The position numbers were made by a program, and so were the translations under genes. The notes under the pieces were generated by a model that worked only from the letters and a program-made list of their open reading frames with translations, did no database searches and had not been told where the DNA came from. This document shows, in pieces, positions 8,410-17,740 of a DNA stretch of 64,000 nucleotides. The stretch's first letter is position 1. Every line of letters starts with the position of its first letter. Source of the DNA: an uncultured Parabacteroides sp. (GTDB lineage: Bacteria > Bacteroidota > Bacteroidia > Bacteroidales > Tannerellaceae); NCBI GenBank assembly GCA_944325355.1, contig CALUZS010000006.1:62001-126000 (forward strand), read 5' to 3'.

Positions 8410-8417
8410 TAATTTTG
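8410..8417 (+). promoter_or_regulatory. -7 box (TAATTTTG) for menA
   Basis: An exact TAnnTTTG match 41 bp before the menA start. No well-placed -33 TTTG is visible. Confidence 0.4.
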
Positions 8418-8457
8418 TGTGTTTTTTTTAACATATTAGAATTACATATGTAAAGAT

Positions 8458-9366
8458 ATGCCGATTATGGAAAAGAAATTTGGGAGACAGTGTTCTTATT
8501 GGATAAAGGCTGCTCGTCCGCGAACTTTGCCGGCTTCGGTCAGTCCGGTACTTATAGCCTGCGCGATTACCTATAAAGAGGGATTCTTTCAGTTGTTTCC
8601 TGCAATATTATGTGTCTTGGTAGCCTTGTTTGCCCAGATAGCGAGCAATTTTGCCAATGATTATTTTGATTATAAGAAAGGTGCTGACGGTGCAGAGCGT
8701 TTGGGACCGGAACGAGCGGTAGCTCAAGGTTGGATTTCTCCCGGGGCAATGTTGTCAGGTACGTTTGTCGCTTTGGGAATCGCTTGCCTTTCCGGGTGTG
8801 TGTTGCTCTATTTCTCGGATTGGCGCTTAATATTTGTCGGGTTGGCCATAGCTCTTTGCGTGCTGGCATATTCAGCCGGACCCTATCCGCTGGCATATAA
8901 TGGCTGGGGAGACCTCTGTGTGTTATTGTTTTATGGGATAATCCCCGTATGCTTTACGTATTACGTCCAGGTCGGTTCTTTTAGTCTCCTTGCATTCCTG
9001 CTATCTTTGGCAGTAGGGCTTTTGTCGATAAATATTTTGGTTGTCAACAATTATCGGGATTATGAGCAAGACTGTTTGTCTGGAAAGCGGACAACGATTG
9101 TCCTGTTCGGACGCCGCTTCGGAAAGATTTTGTATTTGCTGAATATTATTTTGGCATTTGGTTTGTTAATTCCTTTATTGTTGGTAGTTCCCGTATATGT
9201 TTTAGCATTATCTGCATTCGTGTTTACCCTTTGTGTCGCGAGATGGCTCGACCTGTCCCGAAAAGAGGGAAAAGCATTGAATCAGACGTTAGGAGCAACG
9301 GCGGGAAATGTCTTGCTGTTTTCCTTGTTGGTCGTTTGGATTGTGCTGGTAATGCCGGTTGCCTGA
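8458..9366 (+). CDS. menA: 1,4-dihydroxy-2-naphthoate polyprenyltransferase
   Basis: 302 residues, multi-pass UbiA-family membrane protein. The two Asp-rich prenyl-diphosphate/Mg motifs are visible: NDYFDYKKGAD near residue 76 and NNYRDYEQDCLSGKRT near residue 200. The opening IKAARPRTLPASVSPVLIA is typical of MenA. It joins a polyprenyl chain to DHNA to make demethylmenaquinone for anaerobic fumarate respiration. The ATG at 8458 (MPIMEKKFG) or the ATG nine bases later could be used. The next gene starts within 82 bp but has its own promoter. Confidence 0.93.
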   Translation: MPIMEKKFGRQCSYWIKAARPRTLPASVSPVLIACAITYKEGFFQLFPAILCVLVALFAQIASNFANDYFDYKKGADGAERLGPERAVAQGWISPGAMLSGTFVALGIACLSGCVLLYFSDWRLIFVGLAIALCVLAYSAGPYPLAYNGWGDLCVLLFYGIIPVCFTYYVQVGSFSLLAFLLSLAVGLLSINILVVNNYRDYEQDCLSGKRTTIVLFGRRFGKILYLLNIILAFGLLIPLLLVVPVYVLALSAFVFTLCVARWLDLSRKEGKALNQTLGATAGNVLLFSLLVVWIVLVMPVA

Positions 9367-9386
9367 GTTATTGCCGGGAAAGGCTG

Positions 9387-9416
9387 TTTGTTGTTATATG
9401 GAAATGATTATTTTTG
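9387..9416 (+). promoter_or_regulatory. Promoter TTTG-N18-TATTTTTG for the TPR protein gene
   Basis: TTTG at 9387-9390, 18 bp, then TATTTTTG at 9409-9416: a full Bacteroidetes promoter with the same spacing as the pheT promoter. Transcription would begin near 9423, too close for a ribosome site before the ATG at 9427, so the ATG at 9448 is favoured as the start. Confidence 0.7.
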
Positions 9417-9447
9417 CAATACAGATATGGATAAAAGTGTAAGTCGA

Positions 9448-11175
9448 ATGAAGAAAATATTATTGTGTTTATTTGTCTTTTCGCAAATAGCCGCTTTCGG
9501 AGCAAAAGAGAAAGCGCCTAAATGGATGAATAAACAACGGAAAGCTGTCGTAATGATAACAGCTTACGGTGAAAATGATGAGAAAATAGCCGAAGGCCTG
9601 GGCTTTTTCATCAGCGAGGATGGGAAGCTGCTTACGGGATATTCACTGTTTCAGGGCGCCCAACGGGCAGTAGCTACCGATGCAGACGGCAAAACGTATG
9701 AAATAGTCCGGATACAAGGAGCCGATGAACTTTATGATGTTATTTGTTGTGAAGCGGAAATCCCTAAAAAAGTGGCTTATTTTCCATTGGCAACGGTACC
9801 TGTTGCTAAAGATGCCCCGGTTTATATGATGCTTTTCTCAAAAGAGAAGAAACCGGTGTACAAAAGCGGGCAAGTGACTGAAGTATCCAAGCTGAAAGAT
9901 TCGTACAATTATTATAAAACATCCATTCCTTTGGAGAGTACGGAAGTAAATGCTCCCGTGTTGACGGAAACAGGTGAAGTGTTTGGATTCGCCCAATCTG
10001 ATGCAGGCGGAGACAAGACGGTGAGTTATGCGGTATCTGCCGGATATACAGCGAATCTGAAGATGTCGAATACCGACATGTTCAATTCAACATATACTTC
10101 TATCGGAATAAAGAAAGCTTGGCCCGAAAAGGAAGAAGATGCATTGGTCGCCCTCTATTTGCTGTCCGGCCGGCAGAAAGCGAAGAGCTATCTGGAAACA
10201 CTGAATGATTTTATAGCGACGTTCCCCAATTCGGATGATGCATACCAGAACCGGGCTTCTTTTTATGCGTTGCGCAGGACGGAAATGGACTCAACTGCCG
10301 ATGGACAAAAAAAATATCTGGACCTTGCGCTGGAAGATATGAACCGTGCGGTGGAATTGTCCGACAAGAAAGCGGACGCTTATTATAATAATGCGAAGCT
10401 TATTTATAATGTGGCGCTTACCGATACAACGCTGGCTGACGAAAATTGGTCGGTTGAGTCTGCCGTAAAGACGCTGAATCAGGCTATTTCCATCGAAGAC
10501 CAGCCGGTTTTCCACCAGTTAGAGGGAGATATACTTCTGAATAATAAACAATATCAGCAGGCGTACGACAGTTATATGATTGTCAATCGCAGCAATATGG
10601 CGTCCGCCGATTCATATTATTGGGCAGCCAAAGCAAAGCAGAATATCGAAGGAGCAGATCCGAAAGAACTGTTGGCTTTGATGGATAGCGCTATTGCGAA
10701 GTTTGGCTCGCCTACTCCGGTTTCTGCCGCACCTTATTTGTTGGAGCGGATAGAAATCCGCCAGCAGTTGGGGCAATATGCCTTGATTGTATCAGATTAT
10801 AATTTGTATTATGAGCTGGTTCAGGGAAAAGTGAACGATGCTTTCTACTTTTTCCGCGAACAGGCAAAGTCGCGTGTCGGCGATCTTGACGGTGCGCTTT
10901 CCGATATACAGCAGGCAATAAAGATGAACCCGTCGGATGCGGAATACCATGCGGAGGAGGCCTCCTTGTATGTCCGCAAGAAAGATTATGTTGCTGCGTT
11001 GGCAAGTACGGAGAAAGCGCTCTCTATTGCACCGGATTATGCGGCATGCCATCGCTTGAAGGGACTGTGTCTGGCACGGACGGGCAAGAACAGCGAAGCT
11101 TGTGTGGCGTTGGAAAAAGCAAAAGAATTGGGTGACCCGGTTGCTGAAAGGATGTTGAACGAACAATGTAAATAA
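9448..11175 (+). CDS. Exported protein with degenerate trypsin-like domain and TPR repeats
   Basis: About 575 residues from the ATG at 9448 (MKKILLCLFVFSQIAAFGAK, a good signal peptide); the ATG at 9427 lies right at the predicted transcription start. Residues about 30-210 follow a trypsin/HtrA layout (AVVMITAYGENDEKIAEGLG, then GFFISEDGKLLTGYSLF), but the catalytic His region reads GYSLF instead of TAAHC and the Ser region reads NAPVLTETGEVFGF instead of GNSGGP, so it looks proteolytically dead. The C-terminal half is a TPR array (AYQNRASFYALRR, AYYNNAKLIYNVAL, AEYHAEEASLYVRKKDY, ACHRLKGLCLARTGK). A periplasmic binding or scaffold role is inferred. ribE follows after 9 bp, probably on the same message. 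Confidence 0.75.
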   Translation: MKKILLCLFVFSQIAAFGAKEKAPKWMNKQRKAVVMITAYGENDEKIAEGLGFFISEDGKLLTGYSLFQGAQRAVATDADGKTYEIVRIQGADELYDVICCEAEIPKKVAYFPLATVPVAKDAPVYMMLFSKEKKPVYKSGQVTEVSKLKDSYNYYKTSIPLESTEVNAPVLTETGEVFGFAQSDAGGDKTVSYAVSAGYTANLKMSNTDMFNSTYTSIGIKKAWPEKEEDALVALYLLSGRQKAKSYLETLNDFIATFPNSDDAYQNRASFYALRRTEMDSTADGQKKYLDLALEDMNRAVELSDKKADAYYNNAKLIYNVALTDTTLADENWSVESAVKTLNQAISIEDQPVFHQLEGDILLNNKQYQQAYDSYMIVNRSNMASADSYYWAAKAKQNIEGADPKELLALMDSAIAKFGSPTPVSAAPYLLERIEIRQQLGQYALIVSDYNLYYELVQGKVNDAFYFFREQAKSRVGDLDGALSDIQQAIKMNPSDAEYHAEEASLYVRKKDYVAALASTEKALSIAPDYAACHRLKGLCLARTGKNSEACVALEKAKELGDPVAERMLNEQCK

Positions 11176-11184
11176 ATAGATATT

Positions 11185-11784
11185 ATGTTTTCAGGAATAG
11201 TAGAAGAAGCTGCGAAAGTTGTAGCGATTGAACAAGACAAAGGGAATATCCATTTTACGTTGGAGTGCTCTTTTGTGGATGAGTTGAAGATAGATCAGAG
11301 CGTTTCTCACAACGGTGTTTGTTTGACTGTTGTCCGCAAGGAGGGAAATACTTATACCGTTACAGCCATTAAGGAGACACTTGAGCGTTCCAACTTGGGA
11401 TTGTTGAAAGTGGGTGATTTGGTTAATTTGGAACGTAGCATGATGATGAACGGGCGTCTGGACGGACATATCGTCCAAGGGCACGTAGATCAGACAGCCC
11501 GTTGTACGGACCTGCGTGAAGCCGACGGAAGCTGGTATTATACGTTTGAATATACCTATGATCCACAGATGGCACGCCAAGGATATGTGACGGTGGAAAA
11601 AGGTTCTGTCTGCGTGAACGGAGTAAGTCTGACGGTTTGCAACTCAAAAAAAGATAGCTTTGAAGTGGCTATTATTCCTTATACGCATGATCATACCAAT
11701 TTCTGCAATATCCGTCCCGGTTCGGTGGTGAATATCGAATTTGATATTGTAGGAAAGTATATTAGTAAAATGATAGCGCTGTAA
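11185..11784 (+). CDS. ribE: Riboflavin synthase
   Basis: 199 residues, beginning MFSGIVEEAAKVVAIEQDKG, the diagnostic MF(T/S)GIVE start. It has two homologous lumazine-binding halves, each with an S(V/L)xxNGVCLTV-type motif (VSHNGVCLTVV; VCVNGVSLTVC). It dismutates two 6,7-dimethyl-8-ribityllumazine molecules to riboflavin in the cytoplasm. The length is normal. It is 9 bp behind the TPR protein gene and ends 5 bp from the convergent trmD stop, with no terminator between. Confidence 0.95.
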   Translation: MFSGIVEEAAKVVAIEQDKGNIHFTLECSFVDELKIDQSVSHNGVCLTVVRKEGNTYTVTAIKETLERSNLGLLKVGDLVNLERSMMMNGRLDGHIVQGHVDQTARCTDLREADGSWYYTFEYTYDPQMARQGYVTVEKGSVCVNGVSLTVCNSKKDSFEVAIIPYTHDHTNFCNIRPGSVVNIEFDIVGKYISKMIAL

Positions 11785-11789
11785 CGGCT

Positions 11790-12464
11790 CTATTTCAACA
11801 AGTCGGGACGAAGCCTGGCTGTTCTTTCTTGCGCCTGCTGTAAACGCCATTCTTCAATTTTGCGTTGGTGTCCGGAAAGCAGGACTTCCGGTACTTTCCA
11901 GCCTTTGTAATCGGCAGGTCTGGTATATACGGGAGGCGCAAGCAAGTTATCTTGGAAAGAATCGGAGAGGGCGCTCTGCTCATCTCCAATTGCACCGGGT
12001 ATCAGCCGGACAACGGCATCGGTGATAATGGCGGCTGCCAGTTCGCCTCCGGTCAACACGTAATCGCCAACCGAAATCTCTTTTGTGATAAGATGCTCCC
12101 TTATCCGGTAATCTATCCCTTTGTAATGCCCGCATAAGATGATGAAATTGTTCATCAGCGACATTTCGTTAGCCATCGGTTGGTTAAAGGTTTCCCCGTC
12201 CGGTGAGGTATATATCACTTCATCGTATTCCCGTTCTGATTTCAGCTGGGTGATGGCGCGATCTATCGGTTCTATTTGCATTACCATTCCGGCCTCTCCG
12301 CCGAAAGGGTAATCGTCCACCCTGCGCCATTTGTTTGTTGTGTAATCCCGTAGGTTATGCAGGTGTATTTCTGCCAGCCCTTTGTCTTGGGCTCTCTTTA
12401 CGATGGAACAGTTAATCATTCCTTCAATCATTTCCGGCAGGACGGTCAATATATCTATTCTCAT
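11790..12464 (-). CDS. trmD: tRNA (guanine37-N1)-methyltransferase
   Basis: 224 residues. The SPOUT-fold knot motifs are present: [33 protein letters not shown] and [14 protein letters not shown]. It methylates G37 of tRNAs reading CNN-type codons, preventing +1 frameshifts, and is normally essential. It follows pncB on the same strand with a 21-bp gap, so the two are probably co-transcribed. Its stop codon is 5 bp from that of the convergent ribE gene. Confidence 0.96.
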   Translation of the reverse strand: MRIDILTVLPEMIEGMINCSIVKRAQDKGLAEIHLHNLRDYTTNKWRRVDDYPFGGEAGMVMQIEPIDRAITQLKSEREYDEVIYTSPDGETFNQPMANEMSLMNNFIILCGHYKGIDYRIREHLITKEISVGDYVLTGGELAAAIITDAVVRLIPGAIGDEQSALSDSFQDNLLAPPVYTRPADYKGWKVPEVLLSGHQRKIEEWRLQQAQERTARLRPDLLK

Positions 12465-12485
12465 ATCGTTATCGGTGAATTTGGA

Positions 12486-13673
12486 TTATTCGTTTTGACA
12501 GAAAGTATTTTCAATGCGTAATTCGTACAGGCAGGCGTTCAGCTCTTTGTCGCTACCTATATGTTTTCCGATGTCGTCGGAAAGTTTCACGCATTCGCGC
12601 CATTGCTGGTTGGCGTTCATTTTACATTGGGTGAGCTTCATGACGATATTCATGGGGGTATAACCCGTGTCGTTCGTGAGGTTTGTCCCAATCCCGAAAG
12701 CACAGCGTATCTTCCCTTTGCAGTAATCCTGTATGGCTATTGCTTTTTGGAAATCGAGGGCATTACTGAAGATAATCGTTTTGGTGGTGGTATCGATACC
12801 GAATTCCCGGTATCTTGCTGTCAGCCGGTCGATAAATTCAAATTCATTACCCGAATCGCAACGCACGCCATCGAACAGTTTCGCCTGTTTCCGGCTGAAG
12901 TTGCTGAGGAACGCATCGAATGTGTAAGTGTCCGACAGCGCTGTCCCTAAATCTCCGTCGTACACTTGTACCCAGTTTTCCAAGGCAAGGTAGTTGGCAT
13001 GTTTGTATCCGAACTGGGCACCGTGGAACATGAACCATTCATGAGGATGGGTCCCCATCATTTTCATCCGGTACTTCATCGCGTAATAACAGTTGGAGGT
13101 CCCGGTGCAATATTTCGCTTTCTCTTTCAGACGCCCGATGACAGCGTTTTGCACATCGAAAGAGAAACGCCGACGGGTGCCGAATTCCGAAAATGCCAGC
13201 TTGTGCTCATTCGACAACTCGATTTTTTCATCCAACCGGGCAATGACCAGATCCAAATCGGCTTTGTGCCCGTAGAATTGGTTTTTTGTTTCCGACACGA
13301 TTGCCAGGATAGGCACTTCGTAGAGCGTGGCTTTGTACATATAGTCGGTTATCTCGATATGCAAATGCCCGTCGCTATCCAGCGAAACGTCGATTTTCTC
13401 CGGATCGAACCGGAACGAAGAGAGCCATTCCCAATAGAGTTGTGGCAAAAAACGGCAGTTCTTCACCATATATTCAAGTTCTTCCTGCCGCAAGGCAATT
13501 TCCGAGAGCCGTACGATTTCTTCTTTCACGGCAGCCAGAAACGCTTCGTTATACACCGTGTTGTCCCTGTCCTTGAACGAAAAAGTTCCTATGGCGTAAG
13601 GAAATAACTTGATGTACGCATAGGATGTTGTAAATTTGTACAGGTCGGTATCTAATAATGTCGTAATAATCAT
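12486..13673 (-). CDS. pncB: Nicotinate phosphoribosyltransferase
   Basis: 395 residues, MIITTLLDTDLYKFTTSYAY at the start, typical of bacterial PncB (substrate loop LDTDLYKxT). GTRRRFSFDVQ, FSNALDFQKAIAI and FGIGTNLTNDTG (phosphate-binding) are also characteristic. It converts nicotinate and PRPP to nicotinate mononucleotide, salvaging NAD. A TAACTTTG -7 box lies 60 bp upstream at 13741-13734. trmD follows. Confidence 0.95.
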   Translation of the reverse strand: MIITTLLDTDLYKFTTSYAYIKLFPYAIGTFSFKDRDNTVYNEAFLAAVKEEIVRLSEIALRQEELEYMVKNCRFLPQLYWEWLSSFRFDPEKIDVSLDSDGHLHIEITDYMYKATLYEVPILAIVSETKNQFYGHKADLDLVIARLDEKIELSNEHKLAFSEFGTRRRFSFDVQNAVIGRLKEKAKYCTGTSNCYYAMKYRMKMMGTHPHEWFMFHGAQFGYKHANYLALENWVQVYDGDLGTALSDTYTFDAFLSNFSRKQAKLFDGVRCDSGNEFEFIDRLTARYREFGIDTTTKTIIFSNALDFQKAIAIQDYCKGKIRCAFGIGTNLTNDTGYTPMNIVMKLTQCKMNANQQWRECVKLSDDIGKHIGSDKELNACLYELRIENTFCQNE

Positions 13674-13733
13674 TTTCCGTCGAACGATGTGATGTTTATA
13701 AATAAGGACGGGTTATCCTCTTCTGTCCGGATG

Positions 13734-13741
13734 CAAAGTTA
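13734..13741 (-). promoter_or_regulatory. -7 box (TAACTTTG) for pncB-trmD
   Basis: An exact TAnnTTTG match on the minus strand, 60 bp upstream of the pncB ATG. The -33 element is not clear. Confidence 0.45.
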
Positions 13742-13823
13742 ATGATTCTTCTTTAAATGGCGAATATTCTGGATAACGTGGGGAAATCATTCCTTTGCGC
13801 TGCTCTTTTTTGCAAGCAGGTGT

Positions 13824-13853
13824 TTTGACTATCAAGATTTCTTTATATTTTTG
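13824..13853 (+). promoter_or_regulatory. Promoter TTTG-N18-TATTTTTG for pheT
   Basis: TTTG at 13824-13827, exactly 18 bp, TATTTTTG at 13846-13853. The pheT ATG is 76 bp downstream. Architecture is identical to the promoter at 9387-9416. Confidence 0.7.
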
Positions 13854-13929
13854 CAGGTCATTCAGATAGAGGGCTGGGTAATCCGGGTCGGAAGAATGGG
13901 TAAAGTAATAAAGAATAAATTATAATAAC

Positions 13930-16398
13930 ATGAATATATCATACAATTGGCTGAAAGAATATCTCGATTTCGATTTGCAGCCTGAGGAAGTGGCAGCCGC
14001 CCTGACATCGATAGGTCTGGAGACCGGCGGTGTGGAAGAAGTGCAAACTATAAAAGGAGGTTTGGATGGTTTGGTAATCGGCAAAGTGCTGACGTGTGAA
14101 GAGCATCCTAATTCCGACCATTTGCATATTACAACGGTGGATGTGGGAGGTGAAGCTCCGTTACAGATTGTATGCGGGGCGCCGAACGTGGCAGCCGGGC
14201 AAAAAGTGGTTGTAGCTGTAAACGGAACGAAATTGTATGATGGAGACCAGTGCTTCACAATAAAACGCTCGAAGATAAGGGGCGTTGAATCGAACGGTAT
14301 GATTTGTGCCGAAGATGAAATAGGCATCGGTACTGATCACTCCGGGATAATCGTTTTGCCTGAAGATGTCGAAGTGGGCACGCTTGCTAAAGACTATTAT
14401 AATATCAAGAGCGATTATGTTTTGGAAGTGGATATAACGCCGAACAGGGTAGATGCCACATCCCATTACGGAGTTGCCCGCGACTTGGCGGCATATCTGA
14501 CACAGAACAGCAGTCGTAAGGTAGAAGCAAAGCGGCCTGCGGTCGATGCTTTTGCAATCGACGATGAAACGGAAGCCGGGATAACCGTGGAAGTGGAGAA
14601 CACGGAAGCTTGTATCCGCTATTCAGGAGTGACGATAAAGGGCGTTACGATAAAAGAGAGTCCGGAATGGTTGCAGAACCGTTTGAAAGTTATTGGTTTG
14701 CGTCCGATAAACAATGTGGTCGACGTTACGAACTACGTTCTTCACGGGTTGGGACAGCCTTTGCATTCCTTCGATGCCGGAAAAATCAAAGGCGGAAAAG
14801 TTATTGTCCGTTCTGCGGCAGATGGCGACAAATTCGTTACGCTCGATGGTGTGGAACGCACGCTCACTTCGCATGACCTGATGATATGCAATGCCGAAGA
14901 GCCGATGTGTATTGCCGGCGTATTCGGCGGATTGGATTCCGGCGTTACGGAACACACGACGGATGTGTTTTTGGAATCGGCAACGTTCCATCCCTCTTGG
15001 ATTCGGAAGTCTGCCCGCCGTTTCGGATTGAACACGGATGCTTCTTTCCGGTATGAAAGGGGATTGGATCCGAATGTTACATTATATATATTGAAATATG
15101 CCGCATTGCTGATAAAGGAATTGGCAGGCGGTAAGATTGTCGGCGCAATACAGGATATTTATCCGGAGATGGTAAATCCATATACGGTAGAGGTTTCGTA
15201 TGAAAAAATCAATTCGTTGATTGGAAAGAATATCCCGGTCGAGACAGTGAAAAGCATTGTTTCAAGCCTTGAAATGGAAATCGTTTCGGAAACGGAAGCA
15301 GGGCTTACACTGCATGTTCCGGTTTATCGCATCGATGTGCAACGGGACGTGGACGTCATTGAAGACATTTTAAGAATCTACGGATATAATAATGTAGAAT
15401 TCAGCGATAATGTTAAATCGAACCTGAGTTACCAGACACCGACGGACCGCAGTTATAAGTTGCAAAATATCGTATCGGAGCAGTTGTGTGGTGCAGGATT
15501 CAATGAGATAATGAACAATTCGCTGACACGCTCTGCTTATTACGAGGAATTGTCTACTTATCCGGTAAGCCATTGCGTAATGTTGATGAACCCGTTAAGC
15601 GCCGATTTGAACTGCATGCGCCAGTCGCTGTTGTTCGGAGGTTTGGAAAGCATCGAGCATAACAGCAAACGGAAAAATGGAAATATCCGTTTCTTCGAGT
15701 TTGGAAACTGCTATGATTACGATACGGAAAAGAAAAAGGAAGGTGAAATATTGGGCGAATATGCCGAAGATTACCGTTTGGGCTTGTGGCTCTGCGGAAA
15801 CCGTGTTGAAAATAGCTGGGCGCACCCCAATGAGAAATCTTCAGTCTACGAACTGAAAGCCTATGTTTTGAATATTCTACGCCGTTTGGGTGTCAACATG
15901 AAGAGAGTTGTTCTTGGAAACTTGAGCAACGACATCTATTCGGTTGGCTTGAGTATTGTAACTACTTCGGGCAGGCAGTTGGGGACGATGGGTATCGTTA
16001 AATCTTCCGTCTGCAAAAAGTGTGACATCGATTTCGAAGTCTATTATGCGGAGCTTTCATGGACATTGCTGATGAAGGAGACGAAGAACAACAAAGTTTT
16101 CTTTACCGACATATCCAAGTTCCCGGCAGTAAAACGCGACCTGGCATTGTTGATAGACAAAAAGGTACAGTTTGCCGAAATAGAATCCATCGCTTACGAA
16201 AGCGAACGCAAGCTGTTGAAAGAAGTTGCCCTGTTTGACGTCTATGAAGGAAAGAACCTTCCGGAAGGAAAGAAATCGTATGCTGTAAGCTTCTATTTGC
16301 AGGACGAAAACAAGACATTGACCGACAAACAGATTGACGCCTGCATGAAGAAGATTCATGCGAACCTGGAACAGAAACTCGGGGCGCAGTTGAGATAA
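13930..16398 (+). CDS. pheT: Phenylalanine--tRNA ligase beta subunit
   Basis: 822 residues, full length for the bacterial beta subunit. MNISYNWLKEYLDFDLQPEE opens the protein. A tRNA-binding OB domain follows (about residues 40-150; PNSDHLHITTVDVG, VCGAPNVAAGQKVVVA), then B3/B4 editing, B5 and the catalytic-like core, ending with the ferredoxin-fold anticodon-binding domain (FPAVKRDLALLID). With PheS it forms the alpha2-beta2 enzyme that charges tRNA-Phe; pheS is not next to it here, as in other Bacteroidetes. It has its own promoter; yebC follows after 67 bp. Confidence 0.97.
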   Translation: MNISYNWLKEYLDFDLQPEEVAAALTSIGLETGGVEEVQTIKGGLDGLVIGKVLTCEEHPNSDHLHITTVDVGGEAPLQIVCGAPNVAAGQKVVVAVNGTKLYDGDQCFTIKRSKIRGVESNGMICAEDEIGIGTDHSGIIVLPEDVEVGTLAKDYYNIKSDYVLEVDITPNRVDATSHYGVARDLAAYLTQNSSRKVEAKRPAVDAFAIDDETEAGITVEVENTEACIRYSGVTIKGVTIKESPEWLQNRLKVIGLRPINNVVDVTNYVLHGLGQPLHSFDAGKIKGGKVIVRSAADGDKFVTLDGVERTLTSHDLMICNAEEPMCIAGVFGGLDSGVTEHTTDVFLESATFHPSWIRKSARRFGLNTDASFRYERGLDPNVTLYILKYAALLIKELAGGKIVGAIQDIYPEMVNPYTVEVSYEKINSLIGKNIPVETVKSIVSSLEMEIVSETEAGLTLHVPVYRIDVQRDVDVIEDILRIYGYNNVEFSDNVKSNLSYQTPTDRSYKLQNIVSEQLCGAGFNEIMNNSLTRSAYYEELSTYPVSHCVMLMNPLSADLNCMRQSLLFGGLESIEHNSKRKNGNIRFFEFGNCYDYDTEKKKEGEILGEYAEDYRLGLWLCGNRVENSWAHPNEKSSVYELKAYVLNILRRLGVNMKRVVLGNLSNDIYSVGLSIVTTSGRQLGTMGIVKSSVCKKCDIDFEVYYAELSWTLLMKETKNNKVFFTDISKFPAVKRDLALLIDKKVQFAEIESIAYESERKLLKEVALFDVYEGKNLPEGKKSYAVSFYLQDENKTLTDKQIDACMKKIHANLEQKLGAQLR

Positions 16399-16465
16399 CA
16401 GGGCAGTGCACCGGGGAAAAGGGGATTTGAAGTAATTAAATATAATAAATAAAGAAAATTATAGT

Positions 16466-17203
16466 ATGGGAAGAGCGTTTGAATTCCGAAAAGCAAGAAA
16501 ATTTAAGCGTTGGGGTAATATGGCCCGTGTATTTACCAAATTGGGAAAAGAAATAACAATCTGTGCAAAGCAAGGTGGTCCGGAACCGGAGAACAATCCT
16601 CGTTTGCGTGTTTTGATGCAGACTGCGAAGAAAGAGAACATGCCGAAAGAGAATGTGGAACGGGCTATCAAACGTGCGATTTCGAAAGATTATACCGATT
16701 ATAAGGAGATGAACTATGAAGGTTACGGCCCTTTCGGTATCGCAATATTTGTAGAAACGGCAACCGATAATACTACCCGTACAGTGGCGAATGTACGCAG
16801 CTATTTCAACAAATGCGGTGGTTCGTTGGGTACAAGCGGCAGCTTGGAGTTCATGTTCCAACATAAATGCGTGTTCCATATTGCGAAGAAAGAGGATATC
16901 TCGTTGGATGACCTGGAATTGGAATTGATTGATTACGGTGTCGACGAAGTGGATGAAGATGACGATGAAATCGTAATATATGGAGAGTTCGCACAGAATG
17001 CGGCTATCCAGAAATATTTGGAAGATAACGGTTACGAAATCACAAGTAGCGAATTTGTCCGTATCCCGAACGATTTGAAAGAAGTAACTCCGGAACAGCG
17101 TGAGACGATTGAGAAGCTGATTGAAAAACTGGAAGAAGATGAAGACGTCCAGAACGTGTTCCATAACATGAAGGAAGATGATTCGGACGATTCTGAAGAA
17201 TAA
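16466..17203 (+). CDS. yebC: YebC/PmpR family protein
   Basis: 245 residues, with the signature start MGRAFEFRKARKFKRWGNMA and the conserved DYTDYKEMNYEGYGPFGIA and VANVRSYFNKCGGSLGTSGS stretches. Family members are transcription regulators or, by recent work, factors helping ribosomes pass difficult proline stretches. The highly acidic C-terminus is normal for the family. It follows pheT by 67 bp, probably co-transcribed, and is closed by the terminator at 17246-17284. Confidence 0.93.
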   Translation: MGRAFEFRKARKFKRWGNMARVFTKLGKEITICAKQGGPEPENNPRLRVLMQTAKKENMPKENVERAIKRAISKDYTDYKEMNYEGYGPFGIAIFVETATDNTTRTVANVRSYFNKCGGSLGTSGSLEFMFQHKCVFHIAKKEDISLDDLELELIDYGVDEVDEDDDEIVIYGEFAQNAAIQKYLEDNGYEITSSEFVRIPNDLKEVTPEQRETIEKLIEKLEEDEDVQNVFHNMKEDDSDDSEE

Positions 17204-17245
17204 GCAAGATATCAGTTCGTAAACGGTTATAAGTTTATTTCAGAT

Positions 17246-17284
17246 AAAAAAGAAAGCGTCCGATAATAGGCGCTTTCTTTTTTT
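17246..17284 (+). terminator. Bidirectional terminator between yebC and the SMR gene
   Basis: AGAAAGCG (17251-17258) pairs with CGCTTTCT (17271-17278), with an A-run before and a T-run after, so it can end transcripts from either side. Confidence 0.85.
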
Positions 17285-17319
17285 ATGACACCGGCTATTG
17301 TCGTTTAGCCGTTTTTCGT

Positions 17320-17646
17320 TCATGCGGATACGACTTTCAACCCGATGATTGAAAGTATCAGTGTCGTAATGAAAAACAGACGGCCGAAAGTGGCAGGTTC
17401 CTTGAAGAAAAAAATACCTATCAGTACTGTTCCTACCGCTCCGATACCTGTCCATACGGCGTATGCCGTGCTGATGGGCAGAGTCTTCAATACTTTTGTA
17501 AGCATATACAGGCTCAAAGCGATGGCGCATGCCGTTCCTATGCTCCATAAACCTCTTTCAAAACCGACGGTCTGGCTCATTTTGTTAAGGCAGAACGTAA
17601 AAGCCAATTCAAAACCTCCGGCTAAAACCAATAATAACCAATTCAT
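17320..17646 (-). CDS. Small multidrug resistance (SMR) exporter, Gdx/SugE-like
   Basis: About 108 residues from the ATG at 17646 (MNWLLLVLAGGFELAFTFCL); the frame extends nine codons further, but this ATG matches the family start. Four transmembrane helices. The proton/substrate Glu sits in GGFEL (residue 13), and PISTAYAVWTGIGAVGTVLI is the signature helix, closer to Gdx/SugE (guanidinium exporters) than to EmrE. It works as a dimer in the inner membrane. The Crp-like gene lies 94 bp upstream on the same strand and could regulate it. Confidence 0.85.
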   Translation of the reverse strand: MNWLLLVLAGGFELAFTFCLNKMSQTVGFERGLWSIGTACAIALSLYMLTKVLKTLPISTAYAVWTGIGAVGTVLIGIFFFKEPATFGRLFFITTLILSIIGLKVVSA

Positions 17647-17740
17647 ATTTTCCTTTCTTTTTAAACGGCGCAAAATTCGTGCTTGTCGGCGGCTTTTCTT
17701 TTTACATCCTTTAAAAAGAAATTTTACATTGGTTAAAAAA

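Noticed and set aside
12966..13607. Open frame of 213 codons antisense to pncB
   Set aside because: Its low-complexity Phe/His/Val pattern is what the complement of a Bacteroidetes gene gives; pncB itself is well supported.
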